A stretch of DNA of 64,000 nucleotides from Begonia masoniana (GCA_022432975.1 CM039508.1:20363779-20427778), one strand, 5' to 3'; shown: positions 1-12,811, numbered from the stretch's first letter. The notes: generated by a model from the letters alone, not told the origin. Numbers and translations: made by a program.

Positions 1-913
1 TTGACGCTTTTTGGATAGTTTTGTGAACAAATGTATAGAATGTCTATTTTGATAGTTTATACAGATGGGTTCACTGTTGGATGAGCTTTATGTCTTTCCG
101 CTACTTTGTTGATATTGATGAACTAGGTTTTCGATGAAATAGGATTGAATTTTGATGAATTGAAATGGGTTTTGATGTTTGGAAATCGGATTGTTGATTA
201 GAGTCGGCATTGACGACTTTTGGATGAGGTTTTCAATTAAATGGATGTATATTTTAGGATGTGATAGATATGGATGAATTGAGGAATTTATAAAGGTGAA
301 TTTGATGCTTAGAGAGGAAAGGGAGTGAGTTGATATTGAGTATGTAGAGTGGGTTAAGTATGGAGGAGAGTGGAGGTGTTGAATGTGTAAAAAAATGGGG
401 AAATTGCCTTTGAAGTGTCTATCTGTGCTTGCAGGGGTAGACACCTTGCCAGACAAGGTGTCGACCCCTCAAACAAAGTGTCGACTGAACCCAGTACAAA
501 CCAGAGGCAAACAAGGTGTCGACCCCTTAGACAAGGTGTCGACCGATCCTAGTACAAATGAAAACCAGAGGCAAACAAGGTGTCGACCCCTCAGACAAGG
601 TGTCGACCGATCCCAGTACAAATGAAAACCACAGGCAAATGAAGTGTCGACCCTTTTAATAGGGGTCGACCCTTGCCAAACAAGGTGTCAACCCCTCAGA
701 CAAGGTGCCGACCGGGGTTCTTTTTATAGTGTCAAACTTGGGATTTTAGTTAATTTTACTTTATAACGAGTCTCCCATGCACTATAGTCTTCCGCTACTA
801 AGGTTTAACATTCTAAATGATGTCGCTCGAGGAAATGAATAAAGTCATTAAATAAAGTCGAAATTTTTTTATGAGAATTTAAGGAAACAAGGTATAGAAA
901 TTACGGGAAGCCA
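1..913 (+). mobile_element. LTR fragment of family L (copy 1)
   Basis: This stretch has no coding sequence. It contains a cluster of GTCGACC palindromes followed by a tail with 'CTTCCGCTA', a poly-T run and 'TTACGGGA'. The same order of motifs is seen at the 3' end of the element B LTR (18660-18966), so I read this as the downstream half of a long LTR in plus orientation. From about 435 to the junction at 1024 it is duplicated at 15095-15605. The first 430 bases are AT-rich, are not repeated elsewhere in the window and match nothing I recognise. The true left end lies outside the window. Confidence 0.5.
437..720. repeat. Minisatellite of GTCGAC-bearing units
   Basis: Units of roughly 60 bases carry one or two 'AAGGTGTCGACC' cores and a 'CCCAGTACAAATGAAAACC' spacer. 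Copy 2 of the same region (15097-15300) has fewer units, so unit number has changed since the duplication. The cores are self-complementary around GTCGAC. Confidence 0.75.
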
Positions 914-1024
914 CACCTTCCTCCTTACCATGGAGAAGAAAATGAAGAACAACATGAAAGCCTTGGATTTGAGGTTAAATTCCCTATCACCCGGGGAGGA
1001 TGATGCGCCATAGGGTCCTATCAG
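914..1024 (+). mobile_element. 3' end of element P and first 24 bp of its LTR (copy 1)
   Basis: The sequence matches 15492-15605, where it reads into the C-terminal tail of a gypsy polyprotein and then an LTR start. 'CCGGGGAGGA' at 991-1000 is a plausible polypurine tract and TGATGCGCC at 1001 the LTR start. The match stops at 1024, where the sequence switches into the pol gene of element A. The six bases CTATCA at the switch fit both sides. Confidence 0.55.
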
Positions 1025-1943
1025 CATTGCTTTCGGCATTATCTATTCAGCCAAATATTTTGGATAAGATTAAAGAGGCGCAGCAGAAGGATTCAAAGGA
1101 GAAGAGTATTATAGTGAGTAAGTTGAAGGACGCCTCCTCTGAGTTCAGTCTCTCCAAGGATGGTATTTTGAAATTTAGGAATCGATGGTATGTTCCAAGT
1201 GATGAAGAATTACGTAGGTTGATCTTGGCCGAGGCGCACTCGTCTCCTTTTTCTGTACACCCTGGCAATACCAAGATGTATCGGGACTTAAAGTTATTTT
1301 ATTGGTGGCCAGATTTGAAGAGGGATGTTGCCAAATATGTGGAGTCGTGTTTGGTATGTCAACAAGTTAAGGCAGAGCATCAACGTCTAGGAGGTACCTT
1401 CAACCCTTACCGATCCCCGAATGGAAGTGGAAAAATATTGCCATGGATTTTGTTGTAGGATTACCTAAGACAACTAAAGGTCATGATAGCATCTGGGTTG
1501 TGGTTGACAGAATGACGAAATCAGCTCACTTCCTACCTGTAAAGACAACTTACACGATGGACCAGCTTGCTAACCTGTATGTTCAGGAAATTATCAGATT
1601 GCATGGGATTCTGATATCCATTATCTCCGATCGTGATCCCAGGTTCACCTTGAGGTTTTGGCAAAGTCTTCAAGACACGTTGGAAACAAAGTTGACCCTC
1701 AGCACTGCTTTTCACCCTCAGACTGATGGACAATCCGAACAGACAATTCAGACACTCGAGGATATGTTAAGGGCGTGTGTGCTGGATTTCCAGGCATCTT
1801 GGAGTCGATGCCTGCCATTGGTTGAATTCTCCTACAACAATAGTTACCAGTCCACCATCGTTATGGCACCATACGAAGCACTGAATGACAGGAAATGCAG
1901 ATCACCCTTATATTGAGACAAAGTTGGCGAAGTAAAACTTTTA
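1025..1943 (+). pseudogene. Element A pol, integrase N-terminal part (broken)
   Basis: This is the part of a Ty3/gypsy polyprotein between the end of RNase H and the middle of integrase. It keeps the HHCC zinc-binding region (a CLVC pair at about 1350-1365), 'WVVVDRMTKSAHFLPV' with the first catalytic Asp, 'ISDRDPRF' with the second, and the E of 'DGQSEQTIQTLEDML'. Decay: a one-base deletion near 1398 moves integrase to another frame, and TGG has become TGA at 1915-1917. The 5' LTR, gag, protease, reverse transcriptase and RNase H are absent: the sequence begins abruptly at 1025 next to unrelated LTR DNA. The frame is cut at 1943 by element R and resumes at 12068. Integrase inserts element DNA into the host chromosome; this copy cannot be functional. 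Confidence 0.9.
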
Positions 1944-2159
1944 TGTAACGACCCAGGGAGGATCGCCACGAAATTCTTGACTTTACATAAAACTTTAACT
2001 CATATTTGAACTCTTTTCTCCTTCTCTTTTTTTTTTCTTTATAACAGTATACCTAACAGGTTTAAAGACTTCAACTTAATGGTTGGAAAGTTAGTCCCTC
2101 GTACATGCTTCCAATCGACGTAGAAGTTGCATGGGTCTGCATGCATCAACAGATAGACA

Positions 2160-2850
2160 TTGCATCTTCCGGATGGCACGTGCACCCCTCATGACTCATT
2201 TAAACACCTATCGGCAGATGCGAATGCTCGCATCGACTGACGATCACGTGCATCTCGTGTGACCAATTTAAAACATCCACCGATAGACATGTGAGATTCA
2301 CGTGTTCATCTATGACATCTTCCGATAGCTTACAAGCTCTATATCATCCGATCACTAAACGACAAGTTATTAATTACATCATCCGGCGAGGGAATATACT
2401 TTATCTTCCAGTGAAATAGGGAAACATCATCCGATGGACATGTGCTCCCCACGTGCATAATTAAAACATGACCCGGTCACTAAACGACAAGGAAACCCTC
2501 ACATCGTCCGATGGCTAAACACTCTATATCTGCCGATCGCTAGACGACAAAATGGCACTTTCATCATCGATGGCTAACACTCTACATCTGCCGATCGCTA
2601 GATGACAAAATAGCACTTTCATCATCCGATGGCTAACACTCTACATCTGCCGATCGCTAGACGACAAAATAGTACTTTCATCATCCGATGGCTAAACACT
2701 CTACATCTGCCGATGGAGAAACATATTACATCTTCCGGTGACGTCATCTGGAAGACTCAATCGTTCGACTCCTATCATTTGACATCTGCCGATGACGTCA
2801 GCCAGATGAATGCCTCATCCGGCTTCTATCTTATGGCAGTAAAACACTAT
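2160..2850. repeat. CATCTGCCGAT-type repeat cluster in R LTR
   Basis: Many copies of 'CATCTGCCGAT', 'CATCATCCGATGG' and 'CTAGACGACAA' occur, partly as a regular 59-bp tandem unit at 2520-2697. The cluster lies just inside the 3' end of the LTR. Its reverse complement, 'ATCGGCAGATG', closely resembles the repeat cores in the LTRs of A and C. Confidence 0.8.
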
Positions 2851-3379
2851 GATCATCAAACAACCTCATCCAACAGAAAAATACTACAACTCACCCAAAT
2901 CTTAACCTGGGAATTATAAACCCTAATGAGTGAAAACCATATCCCATACAAGATACACATAGCGGAAGGCTTAAACAAAACAGACCATTCAATGATCCTT
3001 AAAATCGTTAACAGACTCTGAAGTCAAACCATTAAAAATCCGAATCTCCTTGTTATAAGTAAACTCTATTTTACTTAGTCATCTGTTTATCATAAACTTC
3101 TCTGACTTACTATGGGTATAACCAGGGAACTTGATCGCCTATCTAGCCTTCACTGTCACACTGAGCATCCTCCAGCAACCAAGCTTAGACATCTTCATTG
3201 ACCTTGAGTTCCTCACCTGAAAACTCGTCACCTACATCATAAGGTTTAAACTATAAGCCTAATGCTTAGTAAGGAATGCAACACTACATGGATGCATGAA
3301 TGCACAATTTGGGAAAATCACATGCTCATAAGTCTTTTCTTGTTCATGTCTTTGCTCGTAATCATCATTCATAGCCATG

Positions 3380-3545
3380 GATCATATTCATCATTCATAG
3401 TCATTGATCATATTCATCATTCATAGTCATTGATCATATTCATCATTTATAATCATTGATCATATTCATCATTCATAGTCTTTGATCATATTCATCATTC
3501 ATAATCATTGATCATATTCATCATTCATAGTCTTTGTTCATATTC
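3380..3545. repeat. 26-bp minisatellite in R LTR
   Basis: About six tandem copies of a 26-bp unit containing 'GATCATATTCATCATTCATA'. The same array is present in the other LTR (10720-10885). It lies inside the putative second intron of the LTR leader. Confidence 0.85.
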
Positions 3546-4709
3546 TTTGTTTAGGTTGTGTGGATCAAGAGAGGATTTGTGCCGGTAAAGGGGGTTCAAC
3601 AGTGAGTTTGATCTTGTTCCCTACTGCGGGTCGTATTCATATGTCCTTCTATGGACTGTGACATACGCCGAACCGCCCCCAACCCTCACTTAATCCACGT
3701 TGCATAAGTCTTATACATATACATATATACATACATATCTTGTCCATGGAAAACATGCGTTAAAACATTTTCTTATGCTTGAGAAACATTCATGATGCAT
3801 GAACATGAGAGCTTTTAACTCATCAAACTATGACAAGGATCATACCAGAGCAGACAACTTCACAATCACTAACAGGTCATCACAGGGTGTAACTCGCAAC
3901 ATACATAAATCCTTCAAGTGCAGACAAGCTCGTAATCATAAGGTAAACATTAGACATCTCAACCTAGTACTCCTACGATGTACGGCTCTATTAGCCGGAA
4001 ATCTTAATACATTCACTTACCTGGTCTCCTTAGCACTTTGAGCTTCTTTCTCTTCAAACTTCTTCACCTAAAACATTTACATTGCAGTAGTTAAAACAAA
4101 TATCCTAACAGTTCTACTCACAAGTCATCCTAGGGTCTAATAACTAAGAGTCTTTCCCGAATCCTTAGTCTAATACACAATGTAACTTGAAATCCCAAAA
4201 CCAAAACAGACGGATTCGATAAATAATAACTCAGGGTTGGTTGTTTTAAATGTCCAGAATCTATTCGGAATGACATTACCAATCTCGGGTTTCAAAATGT
4301 TCCTATCAATACTCGGCCATTGAAGAATCCAAAACTTCAATACAGAGCTGAAAACAGAGCTAATAAATTAACAAATAGCCACATTGTCTAATGCATACCT
4401 CAGGCGCAGAGTAGTCGAGTGGTGGCGGAGTAAACCGGCCGTCGAGGAGAGTTTGCTGAAAGCAGAGAGTAAGGACTTACGAGAGAAGAAATCACCGGAA
4501 GGGTGGTGTCGGCTACAGTGGTTTAAATCTTTTCCTTTTTCTTTAAATACTGGCCTCAATCCTCCATTATTACAACTTTGCCACTCAACCTAGTTTAGAT
4601 CCACATGTAATTAATTATTCTTGGTATAAGTCCTAAACTGGAAAGATTAAATATTTATGACCGTTAATACAGTTAAGAAAATCACCTGGCTGCTAACTAG
4701 GGTGTTACA

Positions 4710-4723
4710 TCCACCCCTCCTTA
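4710..4723 (-). other. R polypurine tract
   Basis: The minus strand reads TAAGGAGGGGTGGA directly before the 3' LTR, the expected place for priming of plus-strand DNA synthesis. Element A has nearly the same sequence in the same place. Confidence 0.85.
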
Positions 4724-4750
4724 AACAAAATTTTCGTCCCCGAAAATTGA

Positions 4751-7700
4751 TCAAACAAACAACTCAGGATACTTGTCCAACATGTCCTGTCATCGCTCCC
4801 AAGTGGCTTCTTCAATGCCATGATTCTTCCATAAAACTTTGACCAATGGAATCTCTTTATTCCTCAGAGTCTTAACTGCGGATTCCAATATCTGCACTGG
4901 TCTCTCTTCATACATTAATGATGGTTCAATCTCAATATCCATTGGCTCAACAACTTGCGTCGGATCTCGTATGCATTTTCTTAACATTGACACGTGAAAG
5001 ACATTATGAACTTTATCCAATGATGGAGGCAACTGCAGTCTGTAAGCTGTAATACCGATTCTAGCCAAAACAGGGAATGGTCCAATAAATCGTGGATTAA
5101 GCTTTCCCTTTCTGCCAAATCTTAGTACTCCTTTAAATGGTGAAACCTTCAGGAAAACTTCATCACCAACAGCAAATTCAAGATCTCTCCTCCTTTGGTC
5201 TGCATAACTTTTATGTCGACTTTGTGCAGTAATCATTCTCCTCTTAATAGTGGCAATCTTGTCTAACATCTGCTGTAACATCTCGGGACCTAAGAGTTTT
5301 GCTTCACCAACCTCATCCCAATACAGAGGTGACCTACACTTCCTGCCATACAGTGCCTCATAAGGTGCCATGCCAATGGTGGACTGGTAGCTGTTGTTGT
5401 AGGAGAACTCGACCAGGGGTAAATATCTACTCCAGGATGACTGGAAATCTAGTACACACGCCCTCAGCATGTCCTCAAGTATTTGGATAGTCCTTTCAGA
5501 TTGACCATCTGTCTGTGGGTGGAAGGCAGTGCTGAAGGTTAACTTTGTACCTAATGCGTCTTGTAAACTTTTCCAAAACTGGGAGGTAAACCTGGGGTCA
5601 CGATCGGATACAATAGATGCAGGGATTCCATGCAACTTAATAACTTCTTGTACATAAAGATCAGCAAGCTGGTCCATCGAGTAGGTTGTCCTTACTGGTA
5701 AGAAATGGACTGATTTTGTCAATCTATCAATCACAACCCAAATACTATCATGTCCCTTGGTTGTCTTAGATAATCCTACAACGAAATCCATAGCTATGTG
5801 TTCCCACTTCCACTCGGGAATAGGTAAAGGCTGAAGGGTACCTCCTGGACGTTGGTGCTCGGCTTTAACTTATTGGCAAACCAAACATGACTCTACATAC
5901 TTAGCAACATCTCTCTTTAAGTTTGGCCACCAATAGAGTAACTTCATGTCTCGATACATCTTGGTGCTTCCAAGATGCACAAAAAAGGAAGACGAATGCG
6001 CCTCAGCCAAGATTAGCTTACGTAATTCTTCATCATTGGGGACATACCATCTATTTCTAAACTTCAGAATCCCATCCTTGGAAAGACTAAACTTGGAGGT
6101 GGTGTCCTTCACCTTGTTCATCAAACTGTTATTCTCCTCAGAGTCCTTCTGCTGTGCCTCTTTGATCTTTTCTAAAATCGTTGGTTGAATGGTCAAATCG
6201 GCAAGTAAGGTTGATAACTCTGGAACTATCTCCAATTCAAACCTCTGAACTTCTGTCCTCAAAGGTATAGACATAGTTGATACAACGGGTTGCATTATTG
6301 TTGACATCCTGCTCAATGCGTCAGCTACAAAGTTAGCCTTACCCGGGTGATACTTGATCTCGAAGTCGTAATCCTTAACAAATTCCAACCAACGCCTCTG
6401 TCTCATGTTCAATTCCTTTTGTGTAAAGAGATACTTCAGACTTTTATGGTCAGAAAACACCTCACACTGCTGTCCATATAAGTAGTGTCTCCATATCTTC
6501 AAAGCAAAAACGACAGCGGCTAATTCTAAATCATGGGTGGGGTAGTTCTGTTCATAACTCTTTAATTGTCTAGAGGCATACTCTACAACTTTACCTTCTT
6601 GCATCAAAACACAGCCCAAACCAACTTTTGATGCATCACAAAATACGCTAAACTTTCCTTCTTAGGTTGGAAGGGTCAATACTGGGGCTGTTGTTAACTT
6701 CACCTTCAATGTCTGGAAGCTATCCTCACAAGCTTCGGTCCAAGAATATTTATTGTCCTTCTTTGTCAAATTCGTCAGGGGCTTAGCTATCATAGAAAAT
6801 CCTTTGATGAACTTTCTGTAATAGCCTGCCAATCCAAGGAAACTGCGGACCTCACTGGCATTCTTTGGTTGTGGCCAATCCTTTACTGCCTGAATTTTGG
6901 TCGGGTCCACTGATATGCCATTAGCAGAAACTACATGGCCGAGAAAATTAACCTTGTCCAACCAAAATTCACACTTGGATAATTTGGCATAGAGCTGGTG
7001 CTCCTTCAATGTTGTCAAAACTATTTTTAAATGCTCTGCATGGTCAGCTTCTGTCCGTGAGTATATCAGGATATCATCTATGAACACAATTACAAATTTG
7101 TCCAAATACTCCCGAAACACACGATTCATTAATTCCATAAAGGCTGCAGGTGCATTGGTCAGTCCAAATAACATGACCAAGAATTCGTAGTGTCCATAAC
7201 GGGGTCTGAAGGCTGTCTTTGGTATATCTCCTTCCTTAACCTTCAGTTGGTAATAACCTGAACGTAAATCTATTTTTGAAAACACCTTTGCTCCTTGCAG
7301 TTGGTCAAACAAATCATCAATTCGGGGTAAGGGGTACTTATTCTTGATTGTTAACTTATTTAGTTCTCTGTAGTCTATGCACATTCTAAGGGAACCATCC
7401 TTCTTCTTGACAAATAAGACAGGTGCACCCCAAGGGGAACTACTAGGGCGTATAAATCCTTTGTCTACTAATTCTTGTAGTTGGACTTTTAACTCCTTCA
7501 ACTCAACCGGTGCCATGCGGTATGGGTTCTTAGATACAGGTGATGCTTTGGGATATGTATCTATTATAAACTCTATTTCCATATCGGGTGGTAATCCTGG
7601 CAAGTCATTTAAAAATGCCTCAGAGAACTCTCTGACTACGGGGATATCCTGTAGCTCTATCTTATTATTCATCCGAACATCTACTATGCTAGCTAAGTAA

Positions 7701-9172
7701 CTCTCACAACCATTTTTCAGTAACCGGAAAATTTCTAGTGAGGATATAATCGGTATTTTGCTTATCTTAGGAATAGCTTGGAAGGAATAATGATCACCAT
7801 TTGGGGGTCGAAAATCAACCATCCCAGATCTACAACTTATTGTGGCATAATGCCTAAATAACCAATCCATTCCTAATATCATCTCATATCCTTTCATGTC
7901 AATTACAATCAGTTCTACATATAGTCTCTTACTTCCTAAGGACAAAACATCACCTTTAACAATCTGTTCAGAATGTAGGGACTTCCCTGATGGTAACATA
8001 ACATCATATGGCCTTTCGGCTGGTAAAGGTTCTAAGTTGTGTTGGCACACAAACAAGGTTGATATAAATGAGTGTGTGGCTCCCGTATCTATAAGTGTGT
8101 AAGCAGCAAAACCACAGATCATAATGGTACCTGTTATGACTGTATGCTGCACGGCTTCCTCATCCTCCATCATTGCATAGACCCTTGGTGCTACCCTTGC
8201 ACGGTTCGGATCTGGCGGCATGGGGCAGTCTCTGACTATATGTCCAACCTTGTCACATCTGAAACAACGGCCAGAACACAACTTGCATTCGCCGGGGTGG
8301 TTCTTCTGACAGGTGGGGCATAAGGGTGCCAGTGGCCTCTTTCCTTTTCCTTGGTCATCATTCTGGTTGAGGGGTCTCTTTATTCCTTGTTGTTGTTGCT
8401 GTGGTCCCCTGTTCTGTTGTGGCTGCCAACCTTTGTTCTAACGTGGTGGCGGCTGAGTGTCCTTTGTGAGTTTTCTTGGCTGCTCACGCTGTGCATATGC
8501 TGTCATTTCTGCCTCTTCCAGCTTCAAGGCCTTAGCCGTCACTTCACCATAAGGTACATTGTGTATCCCAGCAGTCTTCACCTTCACATACAGACTCGGC
8601 TTCAGCCCTTGAACAAATTGGTAAATCGTGTCCTCGTCATCCTCAATCATACGGGGGGCAAACCGTGATAAGGCATCAAATTCACGTATGTAATCCGTCA
8701 CAGAGCCAGTTTGTCGCAGGTTCATGAACTCCTTCTTTTTGTTGGCCCGAACAGTCCTATTGAAGTACTTGTCAAAGAAAGCAGTCTTGAACATCTCCCA
8801 GGTCATAGCTTCGGCATTAGCAGTGTTCTGGATCGAGTCCCACCAATGCCTTGCACTTAACTCCAAATGAAAGACAGCATAGGTGACCTTATCCCCTTCC
8901 TCAACCTTTGCATACTTAAACATGTCTTCTATCTTTCGAATCCACTCCTCAGCATAGATAGGATCTGAAACATGTCCATTAAACACCGGGGGTCGAAGCC
9001 GGTGGAAACGCTCACCCCCATGATCATGAGTTGCATTAGTACTGGAGTTGCCTTGTTCCTCTCTAGCAGTCATCAGTCGTTCTATCTGGTGAGATTGGCG
9101 CATGACCAACTCTGTCAACTGAGCAATAGCATTGCTATCCTCATTTGTCTCTCTCTGCTGACCTCTAACCAT
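4751..9172 (-). pseudogene. R gag-pol polyprotein with four in-frame stops
   Basis: One minus-strand frame covers a whole Ty3/gypsy gag-pol. Order: gag capsid region; CCHC zinc knuckle '[14 protein letters not shown]' near 8225-8265; aspartic protease with '[10 protein letters not shown]' near 8070-8100; reverse transcriptase with intact 'FIDDILIYS' near 7060-7085; RNase H '[13 protein letters not shown]' near 6600-6640; integrase with CLVC near 5880 and D, D, E motifs; then a C-terminal tail with 'LVKVLWKNHGIEEATWER', chromodomain-like. I start at 9172 because 'MVRGQQRE' fits gag N-termini of this group. In-frame stops: TAG at 8438-8440, TAA at 6662-6664, TAA at 5870-5872, TGA at 4790-4792. 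No frameshift is seen. The stops look like single C-to-T changes at CAG, CAA or CGA codons. Gag forms the particle and pol copies and integrates the element. Confidence 0.9.
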
Positions 9173-9319
9173 TTTAGGATTCCTAGACAAATCATTACAG
9201 ATATATCTTAACTTAATGACATATACTGAAATCATAAATACTTACAGTTGTTGGAGTGTGCTCATGTGACAGTCAGTGCTGGAAGGCAGTCTGCATAATC
9301 GGTTTTAGAACCCGGTTTT

Positions 9320-9331
9320 GCTCTGATACCA
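9320..9331 (-). other. R primer binding site (initiator Met tRNA)
   Basis: The minus strand reads TGGTATCAGAGC, the usual plant initiator-Met primer binding site, four bases after the end of the 5' LTR. Confidence 0.92.
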
Positions 9332-9335
9332 TAAT

Positions 9336-12062
9336 TGTAACGACCCAGGGAGGATCGCCACGAAATTCTTGACTTTACATAAAACTTTAACTTATATTTG
9401 AAATCTTTTCTCCTTCTCTTTTTTTTTTTTTTTTCCTTTATAACAGTATACCTAACAGGCTTAAAGACTTCAACTTAATGGTTGGAAAGTTAGTCCCTCG
9501 TACATGCTTCCAATCGACGTAGAAGTTGCATGGGTCTGCATGCATCAACAGATAGATATTGCATCTTCCGGATGGCACGTGCACCCCTCATGACTCATTT
9601 AAACACCTATCGACAGATGCAAATGCTCGCATCGACCGACGATCACGTGCATCTCGTGTGACCAATTTAAAACATCCACCGATAGACATGTGAGATTCAC
9701 GTGTTCATCTATGACATCTTCTGATAGCTTACAAGCTCTATATCATCCGATCACTAAACGACAAGTTATTATTTACATCATCCGGCGAGGGAATATACTT
9801 CATCTTCCGGTGAAATAGGGAAACAACATCCGATGGACATGTGCTCTCCACGTGCATAATTAAAACATGACCCGGTCACTAAACGACAAGGAAACCCTCA
9901 CATCGTCGATGGCTAAACAATCTATATCTGCCGATCGCTAGACGACAAAATGGCACTTTCATCATCCGATGGCTAACACTCTACATCTGCCAATCGCTAG
10001 ACGACAAAATAGCACTTTCATCATCCGATGGCTAAACACTCTACATCTGCCGATGGAGAAACATATTACATCTTCCGGTGACGTCATCCGGAAGACTCAA
10101 TCGTTCGACTCCTATCATTTGACATCTGCCGATGACGTCAGCCGGATGAATGCCTCATCTAGCTTCTATCTTATGGCAGTAAAACACTATGATCATCAAA
10201 CAACCTCATCCAACAGAAAAATACTACAACTCACCCAAATCTTAACCTGTGAATTATAAACCCTAATGAGTGAAAACCATATCCCATACAAGATACACAT
10301 AGCGGAAGGCTTAAGCAAAACAGACTATTCAATGATCCTTAAAATCGTTAACAGACTCTGAAGTCAAACCATTAAAAATCCGAATCTCCTTGTTATAAGT
10401 AAACTCTATTCTACTTAGTTATCTGTTTATCATAAACTTCTCTGACTTACTATGGGTATAACCAGGGAACTTGATCGCCTATCCAGCCTTCACTGTCACA
10501 CTGAGCATCCTCCAACAACCAAGCTTAGACATCTTTATTGACCTTGAGTTCCTCACCTGAAAACTCGTCACCTACATCATAAGGTTTAAACTATAAGCCT
10601 AATGCTTAGTAAGGAATGCAACACTACATGGATGCATGAATGCACAATTTGGGAAAATCACATGCTCATAAGTCTTTTCTTGTTCATGTCTTTGCTCGTA
10701 ATCATCATTCATAGCCATGGATCATATTCATCATTCATAGTCATTGATCATATTCATCATTCATAGTCATTGATCATATTCATCATTCATAATCATTGAT
10801 CATATTCATCATTCATAGTCTTTGATCATATTCATCATTCATAATCATTGATCATATTCATCATTCATAGTCTTTGTTCATATTCTTTGTTTAGGTTGTG
10901 TGGATCAAGAGAGGATTTGTGCCGGTAAAGGGGGTTCGATAGTGAGTTTGATCTTGTTCCCTACTGCGGGTCGTATTCATATGTCCTTCTTTGGACTGTG
11001 ACATACGCCGAACCGCCCCCAACCCTCACTTAATCCACGTTGCATAAGTCTTATACATATACATATATACATACATATCTTGTTCATGGAAAACATGCGT
11101 TAAAACATTTTCTTATGCTTGAGAAACATTCATGATGCATGAACATGAGAGATTTTAACTCATCAAACTATGACAAGGATCATACCAGAGCAGACAAATT
11201 CACAATCACTAACAGGTCATCACAGGGTGTAACTCGCAACATACATAAATCCTTCAAGTGCAGACAAGCTCGTAATCATAAGGTAAACATTAGACATCTC
11301 AACCTAGTACTCCTACGATGTACGGTTCTATTAGCCGGAAATCTTAATACATTCACTTACCTGATCTCCTTAGCACTTTGAGCTTCTTTCTCTTCAAACT
11401 TCTTCACCTAAAACATTTACATTGCAGTAGTTAAAACAAAAATCCTAACAGTTCTACTCACAAGTCATCCTAGGGTCTAATAACTAAGAGTCTTTCCCGA
11501 ATCCTTAGTCTAATACACAATGTAACCTGAAATCCCAAAACCAAAACAGACGGATTCGATAAATAATAACTCAGGGTTGGTTGTTTTAAATGTCCAGAAT
11601 CTATTCAGAATGACATTACCAATCTCGGGTTTCAAAATGTTCCTATCAATACTCGGCCATTGAAGAATCCAAAACTTCAATACAGAGCTGAAAAATAGAG
11701 CTAATAAACTAACAAATAGCCACATTGTCTAATGCATACCTCAGGCGCAGAGTAGTCGAGTGGTGGCGGAGTAAACCGGCCGTCGAGGAGAGTTTGCTGA
11801 AAGTAGAGAGTAAGGACTTGCGAGAGAATAAATCACCGGAAAGGGTGGTGTCGGCTACAGTGGTTTAAATGAGGTTTAAATCTTTTCCTTTTTCTTTAAA
11901 TACTGGCCTCAATCCTCCATTATTACAACTTTGCCACTCAACCTAGTTTAGATCCACATGTAATTAATTATTCTTGGTATAAGTCCTAAACTGTAAAGAT
12001 TAAATATTTATGACCGTTAATACAGTTAAGAAAATCACCTGGCTGTTAACTCGGGTGTTACA
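9336..12062 (-). repeat. R 5' LTR
   Basis: In minus orientation this is the promoter-bearing LTR. Possible leader architecture on the minus strand: donor 'CTGAG/GTATGC' at 11739, acceptor 'GTTTTAG/GTGAAG' at 11408, 47-nt central exon 11407-11361, donor 'TCAG/GTAAGTG' at 11360, acceptor 'GATGTAG/GTGACG' at 10572. The 26-bp array lies at 10720-10885 and the 59-bp units at about 9928-10045. LTRs carry the transcription start and the polyadenylation signal; the splice sites are my inference from sequence. Confidence 0.93.
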
Positions 12063-12067
12063 TTTTA

Positions 12068-12607
12068 GGCCCTGAAATTTTGTAGCAGATGTCAGACAAG
12101 ATCGCCATTATTAGGAAAAGAATAATGACAACACAAAGCCAACAGAAGAGTTATGCTGACCAAAGAAGGAGAGATCTTGAGTTTGCAGTCGGTGATGAAG
12201 TCTTCTTAAAGGTTTCACCGTTTAAAGGAGTTTTAAGATTCGGCAAGAAGGGAAAGCTCAATCCACGATTCATTGGATCATTCCTTTTCTTAGCAAGGAT
12301 TGGCAGTACAGCTTGTAAGTTGCAATTACCTCCATCATTGGAAAAGGTTCATAATGTTTTTCATGTGTTGATGCTAAGAAAATGCATACGTGATCCGACG
12401 CAGGTTGTTAAGCCAACAGAAATCGAAATTATGCCGACACTAATGTATGAAGAGAAACCTGTTCAAATTTTGGAATCTGCAGTTAAGACTATACGAAATA
12501 AAGAGATTCCTCTTGTAAAGGTTTTGTGGACAAATCATGGCATTGAAGAAGCCACATGGGAGCGACAGCAGGACATGTGGATCAAATATCCAGAGCTCTT
12601 TGTTTGA
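12068..12607 (+). pseudogene. Element A pol, integrase C-terminal part and chromodomain-like tail
   Basis: This continues the integrase cut at 1943. It contains 'QSQQKSYADQRRRDLEF', the GPY-like stretch 'RFIGSFLFLARIGSTACKL', 'HNVFHVLMLRKCIRDP', and ends with 'NKEIPLVKVLWTNHGIEEAT' and 'ELFV'. One TAG stop lies at 12083-12085, probably from CAG. The C-terminal tail resembles the chromodomain of Tekay-type chromoviruses, which helps direct integration to chromatin. The stop codon is at 12605-12607 and the polypurine tract follows within 30 bases. Confidence 0.9.
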
Positions 12608-12635
12608 TCAATTTTCGAGGACGAAAATTTTGTCT

Positions 12636-12648
12636 AAGGAGGGGTGGA
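12636..12648 (+). other. A polypurine tract
   Basis: AAGGAGGGGTGGA ends exactly where the 3' LTR begins. Confidence 0.85.
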
Positions 12649-12811
12649 TGTAACACCCGACATTTTCGGTCAGGTAACCTCTTCCCTTAAAGAAACTGAT
12701 TTAACTGTCACCTCTACTATTGATCTTTTGAACTTAGAATTTAAATGCCAAAGCTTATTCAATTTCTATTTTTGTGGTGGCAGAACCGTAATAAAGAAGG
12801 ATTTTATTTAG

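Larger units (their letters stand above)
1944..4709 (-). repeat. R 3' LTR
   Basis: On the minus strand it starts TGTAACACCC and ends GGGTCGTTACA. It is 2766 bp, against 2727 bp for its partner at 9336-12062. It has three copies of a 59-bp unit (2520-2697) where the partner has two. In minus orientation it contains an exon-like module of 47 nt near 4021-4067 with donor 'CCAG/GTAAGTG', and an acceptor 'GATGTAG/GTGACG' near 3231. Confidence 0.95.
1944..12062 (-). mobile_element. Complete LTR retrotransposon R (Ty3/gypsy, Tekay-like)
   Basis: A full-length minus-strand element of 10.1 kb with two long LTRs, primer binding site, one gag-pol frame and polypurine tract. Both ends read TG...CA. The 5 bases TTTTA occur just before (1939-1943) and just after it (12063-12067), a perfect target-site duplication. 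It sits inside the integrase of element A, whose frame closes again when one copy of the duplication is left out. The two LTRs differ by scattered substitutions, the length of a poly-T run and one 59-bp repeat unit, so the insertion is younger than A. The gag-pol frame carries only four in-frame stops and no frameshift, making this the best preserved coding element in the window. Confidence 0.95.

Noticed and set aside
2629..2919. 96-codon frame repeated at 9969-10259
   Set aside because: Conserved only because the two R LTRs are near identical; it runs across the 59-bp repeats and has no protein features.
3561..3700. Possible tRNA or small RNA gene in the R LTR
   Set aside because: No cloverleaf and no A/B box pair; the segment is simply conserved between the two LTRs.
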